DNA of 64,000 nucleotides, taken from NCBI GenBank assembly GCA_020636095.1, contig JACJYN010000003.1, positions 1,302,001 through 1,366,000 on the forward strand, read 5' to 3'. Below are positions 32,782-41,860 of the stretch, one piece after another. Position 1 is the first letter of the stretch. Each line of letters opens with the position of its first letter. A program made the translations under genes and the position numbers. The notes below the pieces were generated by a model. It saw nothing but the letters and a program-made list of their open reading frames with translations. It was not told where the DNA came from and did not search any database. The DNA comes from Lewinellaceae bacterium (GTDB lineage Bacteria > Bacteroidota > Bacteroidia > Chitinophagales > Saprospiraceae).

Positions 32782-33792
32782 ATGCCCTCAGCTCTCACGC
32801 CCCTCTTCCGGCGCCCTGCCAGCCCATTGCAGGAACTGGAAAGCCCGACGCTTCGCCAGGCTGGAGTCCGCCTGCTGATCAAGCGGGACGAACTGCTGCG
32901 GATGGGGCCGGAGCAAGCCTTGTCCGGCAATAAATGGAGAAAACTACAGTACAACCTGCAGGCCGCCCGGGATCAGGGCATGGAAACCTTACTCACCTTC
33001 GGCGGCGCCTACTCCAACCACATCGCTGCGGTGGCGGCAGCCGGGGCTACCTTCGGATTCCATACCATCGGTTGCATCCGAGGGGAACGGCCGGAAGGGC
33101 TGAACCCAACGCTGCGTTTCGCCGAAGCCTGTGGAATGAAATTACAATTCATCAGCCGTTCGGCTTTTCGGGAAAAATACAACCCTGATTTTCAAAACCG
33201 CCTGAGTGAGGAGTTCGGCTCCTTCTATCTCCTGCCGGAAGGTGGCACCAATGCTCTTGCCATACTGGGCTGCCGCTCTATCGTAGAAGAGGTGGAACAA
33301 CAAACCCCTTATTTTCCCGATTACTGGTGCTGTAGCCTGGGCACCGGAGGCACCTTCGCCGGCATTATCACTGCTCTCAATGGCAGGGCAAAGGCACTAG
33401 GTTTTTCCGCCCTGAAGGGGGATTTCCTGGCGGGAGAAGTAGCGCAGTTGCTGCAAGCCCCCCAAGCCTCCCAAGCCCCCCAAGCCCCCCTCTTATCCCC
33501 CCAAAGGGGGGAGGCTTGGGGGGCTTGGGAGGTTAACGGGGATTTTCATTTCGGTGGCTACGCCAAATTCGAGCCTTACCTGATCGACTTCATCAACGGA
33601 TTCTACCAACAGCACGGCATTGCACTCGACCCTATTTATACAGGAAAGCTCTTCTACGGCCTTTTTCAACTCATCGAGCAGAGATATTTCCCTAAAGGCA
33701 GCACCGTCCTGGCGGTGCACACCGGAGGGCTGCAGGGAGTGAACGGATTCAATGAGCGATTTGGAAATTTGATTGAAGTGAGCGCCTTTTGA
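32782..33792 (+). CDS. PLP-dependent enzyme of the ACC deaminase / D-cysteine desulfhydrase family, with an in-frame repeat insertion
   Basis: 336 residues, fold type II PLP enzyme. The PLP lysine is Lys51 in SGNKWRKLQYNL; the phosphate-binding loop is GTGGTFAG (about 187-194), and TFGGAYSNHIAA is the substrate-binding stretch. Residues about 225-250 (QAPQASQAPQAPLLSPQRG...) are encoded by a perfect palindrome (33467-33532) and are absent from the family as I remember it; the neighbouring FHFGGYAKFEPYL resumes the normal alignment. Family knowledge: deaminates ACC or desulfhydrates D-cysteine to pyruvate; which of the two cannot be told here. Single gene. Confidence 0.88.
   Translation: MPSALTPLFRRPASPLQELESPTLRQAGVRLLIKRDELLRMGPEQALSGNKWRKLQYNLQAARDQGMETLLTFGGAYSNHIAAVAAAGATFGFHTIGCIRGERPEGLNPTLRFAEACGMKLQFISRSAFREKYNPDFQNRLSEEFGSFYLLPEGGTNALAILGCRSIVEEVEQQTPYFPDYWCCSLGTGGTFAGIITALNGRAKALGFSALKGDFLAGEVAQLLQAPQASQAPQAPLLSPQRGEAWGAWEVNGDFHFGGYAKFEPYLIDFINGFYQQHGIALDPIYTGKLFYGLFQLIEQRYFPKGSTVLAVHTGGLQGVNGFNERFGNLIEVSAF
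33467..33532. repeat. Perfect palindrome inserted in the PLP-enzyme gene
   Basis: Bases 33467-33486 are the exact complement of 33513-33532 (20 bp, CCTCCCAAGCC... type). The loop contains CCCCCC-AAA-GGGGGG, a further stem. The element adds about 26 codons without a stop or frameshift. Confidence 0.9.
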
Positions 33793-33937
33793 AAGATTTG
33801 TACTAAGATTTGATTGATTTGTCCTACTATTTCCCCAACATTCCCTGCATCTTGTAAGCATATTCCTTTATAACCCTATTTGTTTCTACACTAAAACCCA
33901 AAGATCATGAGAAGACGAGGGCCGCTTGCCGCAATGG

Positions 33938-35218
33938 CTATATGGCTGCAAGGTTATCTGGTTGGCAACTGCCTTCGCCTCTGCGCATATTCAAAAACAA
34001 CAATAAGAAAACCAGAAAGAAGCCCACCCCCATCGAATTCTCTATGGTATGCTCGATCAAAAAGGCCGTCAGCACAATACCGTAGAAACCCAAAAGGAAG
34101 GGATGCCGGTAATTGCGGTGATAGAAGAGCGGGTAGAAAAGCGCAATAAGGAACAGCAGCAGCCCCGCCCCGCCCGTTCCGGCGAGCACAAAGAGAAACT
34201 GATTGTGGGGCGCCAGCGGTTCCGGCAACTGCGGATAGGATCGTTCGAATACCCTTTCCATCTCTTGTTGCAGGTTGCCCGCCCCTACGCCAAAGAGCGG
34301 ATGTTGTTTAGCCAACTCCCAACCCACTTTCAAGGAGACGATCCGGCCGGTATCGGCGTAGGCAGCCCCCTCCCCTTCCTGGAATTTGATCAACCCCCAG
34401 CGCATGTAATCCACCTTGGCGCGGAAACTGGGTACATATTGATAGGCAACCACCGGCATAACGATGAGCGCCAACAGAATGCCCATGCCCAACCCATAAC
34501 GCCGGGATACCAGAATGTACCGCACCGATAACAGGAATAAGGCCACATACATGGCCAGAATCCCACTGCGCACCGAAAGCAGGTGAATGAAAAGAAAGAG
34601 AAAAAACGTAGCGCCCAGGATGAAATATCGCTCCTGCACATAGCGCCAGTAATAGCCTATACTGTACAAATAACCGCCACTCACCACCCCCAGCGCCAGC
34701 ATCAGGCTGTAGCGGATGTGGTTGCGGGGCGTAGGCATGGGCTGCCCCTGTTTCAGCAGCTGTTGTATCTCCTCATAGTTGATCCAGTAATTCAGGCCCA
34801 CACCGATGGAGGTAGCCAGCAGCAGGAAGAGCAGAAAATAAAGGAGCCCCTGCCATTGCCGTTCCTCCAGGCGGGGATGGCCGAGGAATACCAGAGGCAA
34901 TGCAAGAAAGGGAATCTTGATGCGCAACCGGCCCAGCCAGTAGCCATAGTCTTCCGTCTGCCAAAAACTGAGCAATACAATGAAAAAAAACAGGGTTACC
35001 GCCACAAAAGGAGGGTATTGAAAAATGCGCAACATGCGCCGGATGGACTCTACGTCTGTGGCTACCCAAAATATCCGGGCGCCCACCTGGAAACGGATCA
35101 GGCTGAGCACCGCCAGCGCGAACATTCCCACCGATAGCAAAAAGGGGGAAAGTACCAGTGCGGCAATCGTCACTGCATAAAAGAAGAGAACCAGGTGTTG
35201 TTTTTCCAGTACCGGCAC
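33938..35218 (-). CDS. O-antigen ligase family polysaccharide ligase/polymerase (Wzy_C)
   Basis: 426 residues with about ten to twelve membrane segments and a large periplasmic loop near residues 255-340 containing GRIVSLKVGWELAKQHPLFGVGAGNLQQEM and LAPHNQFLFVLAGTG, the two conserved boxes of the Wzy_C/WaaL family (key Arg and His in TGR and PHNQ). Family knowledge: joins or polymerises O-antigen-like glycans at the outer face of the inner membrane. Encoded directly after the FkbM gene (5-base gap), so the two are an operon for surface glycan. The C-terminal 15 residues are polar. Confidence 0.88.
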   Translation of the reverse strand: MPVLEKQHLVLFFYAVTIAALVLSPFLLSVGMFALAVLSLIRFQVGARIFWVATDVESIRRMLRIFQYPPFVAVTLFFFIVLLSFWQTEDYGYWLGRLRIKIPFLALPLVFLGHPRLEERQWQGLLYFLLFLLLATSIGVGLNYWINYEEIQQLLKQGQPMPTPRNHIRYSLMLALGVVSGGYLYSIGYYWRYVQERYFILGATFFLFLFIHLLSVRSGILAMYVALFLLSVRYILVSRRYGLGMGILLALIVMPVVAYQYVPSFRAKVDYMRWGLIKFQEGEGAAYADTGRIVSLKVGWELAKQHPLFGVGAGNLQQEMERVFERSYPQLPEPLAPHNQFLFVLAGTGGAGLLLFLIALFYPLFYHRNYRHPFLLGFYGIVLTAFLIEHTIENSMGVGFFLVFLLLFLNMRRGEGSCQPDNLAAI

Positions 35219-35223
35219 GATGA

Positions 35224-35961
35224 TCAGGTTGTTGTTTCCCGCAGTACCTCATCCCCTCTGCGCCTGAACAGCAGGGTGAGGCCCACCCAATTGGCTAAGA
35301 CATACCCCTGGCCGGTTAAGAGTTGGTATACAGCATCACTTTTTACATCATCGAAGGTGGTGTGGTGAGTCTCCACAGCGATCAGCCGGGGAGCATAACG
35401 TTCGAAATCGAGAGACCGCAGCACCTCGTAGTCGTGCCCTTCGGCATCAACCGACAGGAAGTCGATCTGCCGCCCCTTGTACTTCGTCCCATCCAGAATA
35501 TTGGACAGCGTGTCCGCCCTGACTACTTTTTTACGATAACCGGGTTTCCCGGCGGCAAATGCTTCGTCCAGGGTGATGGTCAGAGAATAGAAACCATTGG
35601 ACCAGTAAGTAAATTCGCCGGCTTCGCTGCTGACTGCCCGGGCGATGTTGACATCCCCGGGCCGCACCATGTTGAAACCTTCTATCTTGATGGTATCGAT
35701 ATCGATGTTCACCCCACGCCAGCCTTTGCGGTAAAGCCGATAGGTATTGTTGTATTTTATCGGATGAAAGCAGCCCACATCCACAAAGATTCCCTTATAA
35801 CCTTTGTGAAACTGACGGATGACGGCAACATCCTCTGCAAACTGAGCGTAATGAGAGAACTTCCTCTTCGTCAGAAACAGCTTACGCAACAGGAAGCCCT
35901 TGCGGAACAGCCAGTTGTTTTCCAGCCAGGCGGGCAGGTGTGCGTAGTTGAATAACCCCAT
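35224..35961 (-). CDS. FkbM family methyltransferase
   Basis: 245 residues. The SAM-binding motif I is IFVDVGCFHPIKYNN (about 58-72), motif II is GVNIDID; the C-terminal FLSVDAEGHDYEVLRSLDFERYAPRLIAVE is the hallmark of FkbM (DVEG-type motif). Family knowledge: O-methylates sugars or related alcohols. Upstream gene of the pair with the O-antigen ligase, suggesting methylation of surface glycan. Cytoplasmic; no signal peptide. The segment just upstream holds an inverted repeat and repeat B4. Confidence 0.88.
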   Translation of the reverse strand: MGLFNYAHLPAWLENNWLFRKGFLLRKLFLTKRKFSHYAQFAEDVAVIRQFHKGYKGIFVDVGCFHPIKYNNTYRLYRKGWRGVNIDIDTIKIEGFNMVRPGDVNIARAVSSEAGEFTYWSNGFYSLTITLDEAFAAGKPGYRKKVVRADTLSNILDGTKYKGRQIDFLSVDAEGHDYEVLRSLDFERYAPRLIAVETHHTTFDDVKSDAVYQLLTGQGYVLANWVGLTLLFRRRGDEVLRETTT

Positions 35962-36013
35962 TTTGATTGGTTGGTCAAGTTGATTGTTACCCGGCCGGGG
36001 AATGAGGACGGGG

Positions 36014-36082
36014 ATTGATTGAGTTGATTAAAGTGGATGCGGTAGAACCCCACGCGGCCAATCTTTAATCAACCCAATCAAT
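36014..36082. repeat. Inverted repeat upstream of the FkbM gene
   Basis: A 20-base arm at 36014-36033 (ATTGATTGAGTTGATTAAAG) pairs with 36063-36082, one mismatch, 29-base spacer containing GGTAGAACCCC. Could be a terminator-like or mobile palindrome. Confidence 0.75.
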
Positions 36083-36100
36083 TATTACTCTATTTCACTA

Positions 36101-36220
36101 CTCGTCTGAGGTTGGACAGCCCTGTATAGCTTCGTACACCGTACACAACCTAGGCCCGCGGTTGGACCCGTACACCGTACAAAGCCCCGGCAACCTTTGT
36201 CCAACGTTAGGACGGATGCC
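36101..36220. repeat. Palindromic repeat family B (copy B4)
   Basis: The ends CGTCTGAGGTTGGACAG and TTGTCCAACGTTAGGACG are inverted as in B1; the interior has two copies of CGTACACCGTACA and a second internal GGTTGGAC. It abuts the stop codon of the PorE-like gene. Confidence 0.8.
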
Positions 36221-36223
36221 CCT

Positions 36224-38221
36224 CTATTTCACTTTGCTGTAGCGCTCCCCATCGATATATTCAACAATATAAGCACCGCTGTACCCTTTGTTTTTGGCCT
36301 TTTGCAAAGCAGAACGAGCTTCGCCCAGGCTAAAGAAATCGGCCACCAGAACGCGGGTGAGCCCACGGGCGAGGATCAGTTCTGTATCAACCCGGCCCAA
36401 ATCGGACACATTGCCAAACCGGTCTGCGTTGAAAGTGCCTACTGCCGCCAATTGTATCTTATAATAGGTGCCGTTGTGGCGGGGCGCCATGGTCTGATAT
36501 TCAAAATCGTCATTAGGCCCTCTGCCGCGCGCGGTGTAAGGTGTGCCTGCCGGGCTGTCCACCCCCGGTACATTTACCGGCCTATCCGGTTGGCCCGGGC
36601 TCACCGGCTCATCGGGATAGGTAGGGGAAGGAGAGGGTGACGGCGCTCCTCCTTCTACTTCCAGAAAGATGGGCTGCCCATAAGTGAAGGTATTCATGTC
36701 ATCGCTGGAAAAGCGATAAGACCCGGCGCCATATCCGTAGGCCGACACTTCCACCCGAAAACGGCGGTTGGGCAGTATCTCATAGGAGTATTTGCCATCG
36801 TTAAACGACCGGCTGATCAACTCCGATTCCCGTCCGTCGTCAAAAACCTGAAAAAGGGAAACGGTAATATCATTAATCGGCTCGCCTGACTTCCGGTCGT
36901 AAACATTGCCTTTGACCATTACCCGGCGGCCACCCACCGCAAATTCAAAAATGTCTTCATGTGTGGTGGTGGGCTTCTGTCCGGCAAACACCCGGTTGGA
37001 AGTCATAAACCCACCGGTACGAGAGGGGTTGAGAATATAAAAATAATCATCCGCGCTGGAGTTGACGGGCATCCCCAGGTTATCCGGTTGCGACCAGCTC
37101 ACCTCATCCCCTATCGCACTGAAGACATCGAACCCTCCTATTGAAATGTGCCCGTTGGAAGAGAAGTAAAGCGTTTGATCTTCGACATTATAGAAAGGAG
37201 TGATCTCATCGCCCAGCGTATTGACCACAGGCCCCAGGTTGACCGGAAAGGTAAAGTCTATGTTGTCGGCGCCCATATCGCGGGAAGCGTACCAGAGGTC
37301 CATGCCTCCGCGGCCTCCTTCGCGGTTGGAGGAAAAGAAGAGAATCTCCTGCCCCCGCTGATGAATGACAAAGGGGTGGGTGGCAGTGACGCCGGCCATA
37401 TTGATATAATCGGGCAGGCGCTCGGGTTGTGACCAAACGACGCCAACTCTTTTAGTAACGAATATCTCACACCGGGTCTTGACATCATTCCACGGCCCCT
37501 TGGTATTACTACAAACGGTAAAATACATCCGGCTGCCGTCCGGTGACATAGAGCCATTACAGAAATGGCCGCTTTGGATCACCGGAAAATTGCGCGGGGG
37601 TTCCCCTTTACTCCAGGTGCTGCCTTCTCTCCTGGAAGCATAAATACGGGCGCGGTCGCCCACAGTGGAAGAGTAGTAGAGTTCATTGTCGGATAAGGGA
37701 TACGGAGCGAATTCTTCTTTATCCGAATTGATGCCTTCTCCGGGCAGCAACATTTCAATATCCCGGTCGGCCTGGGCGGGAGCGTCCATACCCAGGCGGC
37801 AGCCTGCGATCTCATTTTGAATGATCTCTTGTAGTATATTCTTTCCATCGCCGGTAAAGCTTTCCATAAAAGCTTCAAATTCGGTAATGGCCCGGTCATA
37901 CTGGCCATCCTGCTTCAGGCAACGGGCGTACTTCAACCCCACCAGGGGGAATTCGCTGTTCTTTTCTTTAATGGTGCGATAAGCTTCAGCCGCTTTACGA
38001 TAATCGCGAAGCTGGTAATAGAGCTCTCCCGCCTGGTGGATCAGCTCTTCTTTTTTGCGTTTCTTGCGCCATGCCTGTTCATATTTGTCAGCTGCATCGG
38101 CAAGTTGGCCTTCCTCATAGGCTTGATCAGCCTCTTTTTTAAGTTTGCGCCAACTTTGGGCGGAGGCCAGGCTTGTGAAGCCTACAACAAGAACGAGTAA
38201 GAGTATTAGCTTCCTAGTCAT
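36224..38221 (-). CDS. PorE-like TPR / PD40 propeller / carboxypeptidase-regulatory-like protein ending in a SPOR domain
   Basis: 665 residues. Signal peptide 1-21 (LASAQ). TPR repeats about 25-135; WD40-like PD40 propeller about 165-430 (MSPDGSRMYFTVCSN, ILFFSSNREGGRGGMDLW, TLYFSSNGHISIGGFDVF); a CRD/CNA-B-like fold about 432-520 (VKGNVYDRKSGEPINDITVSL); a Pro/Ser linker; and a C-terminal SPOR domain about 588-660 (YYKIQLAAVGTFN... GYSGAYIVEY). Family knowledge: PorE of the T9SS has the same first three parts but an OmpA-type peptidoglycan-binding end. Here SPOR, which binds glycan strands lacking stem peptides, takes that place. Likely periplasmic scaffold. Confidence 0.85.
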   Translation of the reverse strand: MTRKLILLLVLVVGFTSLASAQSWRKLKKEADQAYEEGQLADAADKYEQAWRKKRKKEELIHQAGELYYQLRDYRKAAEAYRTIKEKNSEFPLVGLKYARCLKQDGQYDRAITEFEAFMESFTGDGKNILQEIIQNEIAGCRLGMDAPAQADRDIEMLLPGEGINSDKEEFAPYPLSDNELYYSSTVGDRARIYASRREGSTWSKGEPPRNFPVIQSGHFCNGSMSPDGSRMYFTVCSNTKGPWNDVKTRCEIFVTKRVGVVWSQPERLPDYINMAGVTATHPFVIHQRGQEILFFSSNREGGRGGMDLWYASRDMGADNIDFTFPVNLGPVVNTLGDEITPFYNVEDQTLYFSSNGHISIGGFDVFSAIGDEVSWSQPDNLGMPVNSSADDYFYILNPSRTGGFMTSNRVFAGQKPTTTHEDIFEFAVGGRRVMVKGNVYDRKSGEPINDITVSLFQVFDDGRESELISRSFNDGKYSYEILPNRRFRVEVSAYGYGAGSYRFSSDDMNTFTYGQPIFLEVEGGAPSPSPSPTYPDEPVSPGQPDRPVNVPGVDSPAGTPYTARGRGPNDDFEYQTMAPRHNGTYYKIQLAAVGTFNADRFGNVSDLGRVDTELILARGLTRVLVADFFSLGEARSALQKAKNKGYSGAYIVEYIDGERYSKVK

Positions 38222-38230
38222 ATTTGCGGT

Positions 38231-38830
38231 TTATTGGTTATTAGTCTGTTGCGTCGTTTCTTCCAGTTCCCGGACGAGTTTTTCGACTACAGGAGCGAAG
38301 TGCCGGTGTTCCAGCTCTTGCACCTTCCGGGCGATATCCTCCGGTTCGTCCTCCGGCAGGAGGGGGCAGGAAGCCTGAAATACAATTCCGCCCTCGTCAT
38401 AATGCTCGTTGACGTAGTGTATCGTTATGCCCGAAACCCTATCGCCGGCAGCCTTTACCGCACGGTGTACATGCATTCCGTACATGCCTTTGCCACCGTA
38501 CTTGGGAAGCAGCGCCGGGTGGATATTAATCATGCGTTTATCGTAAGCCCGCACCAGATAATCCGGAAGGAGCCATAAAAAGCCCGCCAACACAATAAGG
38601 GTAATGTTTCTTTCCCGCAAGGCCGGCAACAGCTCCTCTGTTTCGTAGAAGGATTGGCGCCCGATCACCATTTTCTCAATGCCATATTCATCGGCAAGGC
38701 CCAGCACGGGAGCCGTTTCCTTATTGGAAACGACCAGTGACACGTGAATATTAGCATTTTCTTTGAAATATTCGATGATTTTTTTCGCATTTGTTCCTGT
38801 TCCGGAAGCAAAAATTGCAATGTTGGCCAT
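38231..38830 (-). CDS. purN: Phosphoribosylglycinamide formyltransferase
   Basis: 199 residues from the ATG at 38830 (MANIAIFASGTGTNAKKI). The family marks are the GTGTN phosphate loop, LIVLAGFLWLLP, the catalytic NIHPALLPKYGGKGMYG (Asn and His of the active site) and the catalytic Asp region HYVNEHYDEGGIVFQ. Reaction: transfers formyl from 10-formyl-THF to GAR, step three of purine synthesis. The frame runs on upstream for another 99 codons, but these are translated low-complexity DNA (PNTEPPNPRT...), not part of the enzyme. Ends 9 bases before the PorE-like gene, so the two may be cotranscribed. Confidence 0.95.
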   Translation of the reverse strand: MANIAIFASGTGTNAKKIIEYFKENANIHVSLVVSNKETAPVLGLADEYGIEKMVIGRQSFYETEELLPALRERNITLIVLAGFLWLLPDYLVRAYDKRMINIHPALLPKYGGKGMYGMHVHRAVKAAGDRVSGITIHYVNEHYDEGGIVFQASCPLLPEDEPEDIARKVQELEHRHFAPVVEKLVRELEETTQQTNNQ

Positions 38831-39084
38831 GGTTTGGTGTTCGGTGGTTCGGGATTCGGTGTTCGGGGGTTCGGTATTCGGGGTTCGGTATTCGGGATTC
38901 GGTGTTCGGGGGTTCGGTATTCGGTATTCGGTATTCGGGGTTCGGTGGTTCGGTGGTTCGGTGTTCGGGTGTTCGGTATTCGGTGTTCGGGGGTTCGGTG
39001 GTTCGGTGTTCGGGGGTTCGGTATTCGGTATTCGGTGTTCGGTGGTTCGGGATTCGGGATTCGGTGGTTCGGGATTCGGTGACC
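38831..39084. repeat. Low-complexity array of CCGAAnn(n) units directly upstream of purN
   Basis: On the minus strand, about 34 units of 7 or 8 bases (CCGAACA, CCGAATA, CCGAATC, CCGAACCA, CCGAACCC) follow one another without a break up to the purN start codon. Related words occur in B2 and B3 and at 60181-60240. No stop codon in several frames of either strand. Confidence 0.9.
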
Positions 39085-39156
39085 CTATGAGGCCCCAACC
39101 GAACAGCGAACAGCGAATAGCCAACACTCCCAGCGAACACCGAACCCGCTCTCCCC

Positions 39157-40746
39157 CTAATCAAACTCCAGCTCCGCAAAGCGGTATTGCCGGCCCTGCT
39201 CGCCGTAGACCATCATGCGGCGGCTGCCAATCTGTTTGCAAATCTTGGGGCGGGTGATGATATCGGCATCCCGGTTATTGAATAGAGGATACATACTCAG
39301 CTGCCCGTCTTTGCGCAGTTCAGCCAGGGCGACGATGGAATTTCGGCCGTTGAAATTGTACAGGCGGCTATTTCCATCAGTACTGAAATTCCGGCTGTTG
39401 TCATTAAAAATGAAGTAGAGCCGGTCGCGCACGATCGACATGGCGTAGGATGAAAAATAGCCGCCGTCATTGACCGTTTCCTGTCGTTTAGGGATGCGTG
39501 TGGCCCATTCAATACCCCCGTCCGGCTGTATGTTTACAACGATGATGTCATTGTAATTGTAATAATATTCAAAGCGCAACGTCCCGTCCCAGTAGCGGTA
39601 GGTGCGTTCGTAGACATAATATTGCTCGGCGACCAGGACGGCGCCGCCGTCGCTGCGCAGCACCAGTTCGTCCAGGGAAAACCGAAAAAGTTCCGGTTCC
39701 CGGCCGGTATCGTCGCCGGCTTCGGCGCGGCTGGCGCGCCGCAACTCTCCCGGCCGCATGAATTCCGTCCTGAATTCAAAACCGAACTCCTTGAAACTCA
39801 GGTTAGAAATCTCCTTGGTGGAGGCGTTCAGCCTGAAAAAACAGGTGCCTTTAACGCTGTAAGTGCCTCTTTCCGAAAAGAAGCCCGCACAAACCAGGTT
39901 GCCGTCATCGCCGATGCGGAAAGCAAGGTCCGTGATAAATTTATCTTCCAGCGCAATGTGATACTCCTGCACATCCTCGCCCTGCCGGGTATAGGCCAGA
40001 ATGATATATTGATAATTGGGCCGCCCCCGGCGGCGTTCACGCACCCCATCTGCGTATAGCACGCCCATAAGATAGACGTTGCCCGCCTTGTCGATGCGAT
40101 AATCTTCGATAGCAAATTGCTGGTCGCTGTAGGGCAGGATGATGTCCCGGCTCCAGAGCTTATTCATCTGGTTGTCAAAAACGTTGAGCGCGAAGCGTTC
40201 AGGGTCTCGTTTTTGATAGGGCAGCTGGCTGTACAACAACACGGTAGAACTGTCACTGGAAATCACGAGGTTGAAAGACCCTTCCTTTGCCTTGTTCTGC
40301 GCTTCCACTTCCGAAACCATGACCAGGTCGCGGGAAGGCTGCAGCCGGCTGCTGAGTTTTTGGTAGAAAAGGTAGTTCTTCTTTTTCGCCTGGTTATTGA
40401 AACTGGTAAACAGGTAGAGTTGGCCCCCGATCATGACCACATCCTCAAAATCCCGGCGCTTACCTTTGTATTTCAACTCCAGCTGCTGAGATTTACGCAA
40501 CTGCATCTCATTGTCATAGTATTCAATGAAAGCCTGTTCGTTAGCCAATGCCCCTTCGTTCTTCTGCCGCAGCATATAGAAGCCCTCTTTATTGATCGCA
40601 ACGGCCTTGGTAATGCGGGTCCCGGCCGGTTCTGTCAATTGTTCGCCCCATTTGGCTCTGGCGGGTACATTATCGCGCTGGCCCCAGAGGCTTGCCGTTC
40701 CCAGCAAAAAAGCCATCAACGCCAGATATCGAATGGTATGGATCAT
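39157..40746 (-). CDS. Secreted protein of unknown function, probable beta-propeller
   Basis: 529 residues from the ATG at 40746 (MIHTIRYLALMAFLLGTASLWGQ), which gives a good signal peptide; the frame runs to 40815 with 23 extra residues. The mature part has repeated strand blocks with Asp/Asn-rich turns (GGQLYLFTSFNNQ, KAGNVYLMGVLYADG, DRLYFIFNDNS) like a large propeller. No T9SS sorting domain is visible at the C-terminus (FAELEFD). No catalytic motif recognised. Between purN and porD, same strand. Confidence 0.75.
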   Translation of the reverse strand: MIHTIRYLALMAFLLGTASLWGQRDNVPARAKWGEQLTEPAGTRITKAVAINKEGFYMLRQKNEGALANEQAFIEYYDNEMQLRKSQQLELKYKGKRRDFEDVVMIGGQLYLFTSFNNQAKKKNYLFYQKLSSRLQPSRDLVMVSEVEAQNKAKEGSFNLVISSDSSTVLLYSQLPYQKRDPERFALNVFDNQMNKLWSRDIILPYSDQQFAIEDYRIDKAGNVYLMGVLYADGVRERRRGRPNYQYIILAYTRQGEDVQEYHIALEDKFITDLAFRIGDDGNLVCAGFFSERGTYSVKGTCFFRLNASTKEISNLSFKEFGFEFRTEFMRPGELRRASRAEAGDDTGREPELFRFSLDELVLRSDGGAVLVAEQYYVYERTYRYWDGTLRFEYYYNYNDIIVVNIQPDGGIEWATRIPKRQETVNDGGYFSSYAMSIVRDRLYFIFNDNSRNFSTDGNSRLYNFNGRNSIVALAELRKDGQLSMYPLFNNRDADIITRPKICKQIGSRRMMVYGEQGRQYRFAELEFD

Positions 40747-40912
40747 TATTATTGTTGGTTTGAGCACTAAAGATACTTTTTCTAAGCCGAAAGGCAGAAA
40801 AGGGTGAGGTGTCAAATTGACAGGGCTAAATTGTTTCTATTGTTAGATTATCATATTGTTGAAGGGGCGGTTGTATGGCTGCCCATTCCGACTCATTCAG
40901 CCATCTCCGCGC

Positions 40913-41812
40913 TTACTTTATCGCCCGGTACTGCGCTGCATTGGAAGCATCAATACGGGTCATGACCTGTACCACTGTATTTTGTTCCTGGGGAGTACCG
41001 CGCTTGAATATCTCCAATATTTCCTGGGATTTCGTGTCCGTAAATACCTGGATGATCATAGAGTTCGGATAGGCTTGGTCTACATTGCGGATTTCCTCCA
41101 GGGCGGCGGCGATAATGGCGCGGCCGGTAGCCACATCACTCGCACAAAGATCGAGCCCCTGCCGGTGGTAATCATACCAGGCCTGCCGGTAGGGGCGCAC
41201 CCGGGGAGAGAGGATATTTTCGATCAGCCAGAAGCGGTTGCGGTTCCCATCCAGCGAGCGCCAGCCGGGGTTGGCGGCGGCGGCGGCCTGGGTGACGTTG
41301 TTGAGAATATCCTGCGCAGCCTGAAAGTAGGGCTCCCCACCGTAGGGGGAGAAGGAATCGAAATCCAACCCTAACATAATGTATGCATAAAAGGCCAGCA
41401 CGCTGGAGAGGTTGTCATTGAAGGCATTCTGGCTGAATTGCAACGGCTGGAACTGTTCGTAAAAGAAGGTAACCCCCTTATCGATGTGGTTGATCAGTGG
41501 CGTTTCGTAATCAGAGCCGTAAACCGGCCGGGATGCCTGAATGGCAATATCGGCCTTAAAAGAGGTGGCAGAAATTTCCTCCTGTATCGTGATCAGGACG
41601 TTGGCGTTGATGCGCTCCTCGAGTTCAAAAACCTCCTCGGTCCACTTTTGAGTATTGAGGAATTCCCGCACCGTTGCCTCGAGCGTCGCGAAAACCTTGG
41701 GGTCCGTAGACTGAAGCTTCTGGGTATTGATGCGTACGGTTACATTGAGCTCCTGGGCGCCGAGCCTCAGGGCTGTAAGAAGAAGGAACAAACTGAATAG
41801 TAGCTTTCTCAT
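40913..41812 (-). CDS. porD: DUF4835 family protein (annotated as T9SS protein PorD)
   Basis: 299 residues. Signal peptide 1-19 (LGAQ). The sequence ELNVTVRINTQKLQ near the start, then LNTQKWTEEVFELEERINANVLITI, FYAYIMLGLDFDSFSPYGG and GWRSLDGNRNRFWLIENIL, is the DUF4835 signature. Family knowledge: this gene stands next to coaBC and bamD in many Bacteroidota and is reported as required for gliding or T9SS function. Downstream of coaBC (40-base gap holding the end of a family D repeat). Exported; exact role not known. Confidence 0.85.
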   Translation of the reverse strand: MRKLLFSLFLLLTALRLGAQELNVTVRINTQKLQSTDPKVFATLEATVREFLNTQKWTEEVFELEERINANVLITIQEEISATSFKADIAIQASRPVYGSDYETPLINHIDKGVTFFYEQFQPLQFSQNAFNDNLSSVLAFYAYIMLGLDFDSFSPYGGEPYFQAAQDILNNVTQAAAAANPGWRSLDGNRNRFWLIENILSPRVRPYRQAWYDYHRQGLDLCASDVATGRAIIAAALEEIRNVDQAYPNSMIIQVFTDTKSQEILEIFKRGTPQEQNTVVQVMTRIDASNAAQYRAIK

Positions 41813-41843
41813 TGTGATTACCTTTGCTGGTTTTCGGTTGTCC

Positions 41844-41860
41844 GGAGCTTGTTCAAATTT
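41844..41860. repeat. Single end of a family D repeat at the coaBC stop codon
   Basis: GGAGCTTGTTCAAATTT matches the terminal repeat of D2 almost fully; no partner end is nearby. The coaBC stop (41853-41855) lies within it, so the last codons of coaBC appear to border on repeat sequence. Confidence 0.6.

Noticed and set aside
38831..39084. CRISPR array
   Set aside because: Units are 7-8 bases without spacers, and no cas gene is present in the window.
38751..39257. Long frames on both strands through the CCGAAnn array
   Set aside because: The array lacks stop codons in most frames; the translated products are simple repeats, so I treat only purN from 38830 as coding.
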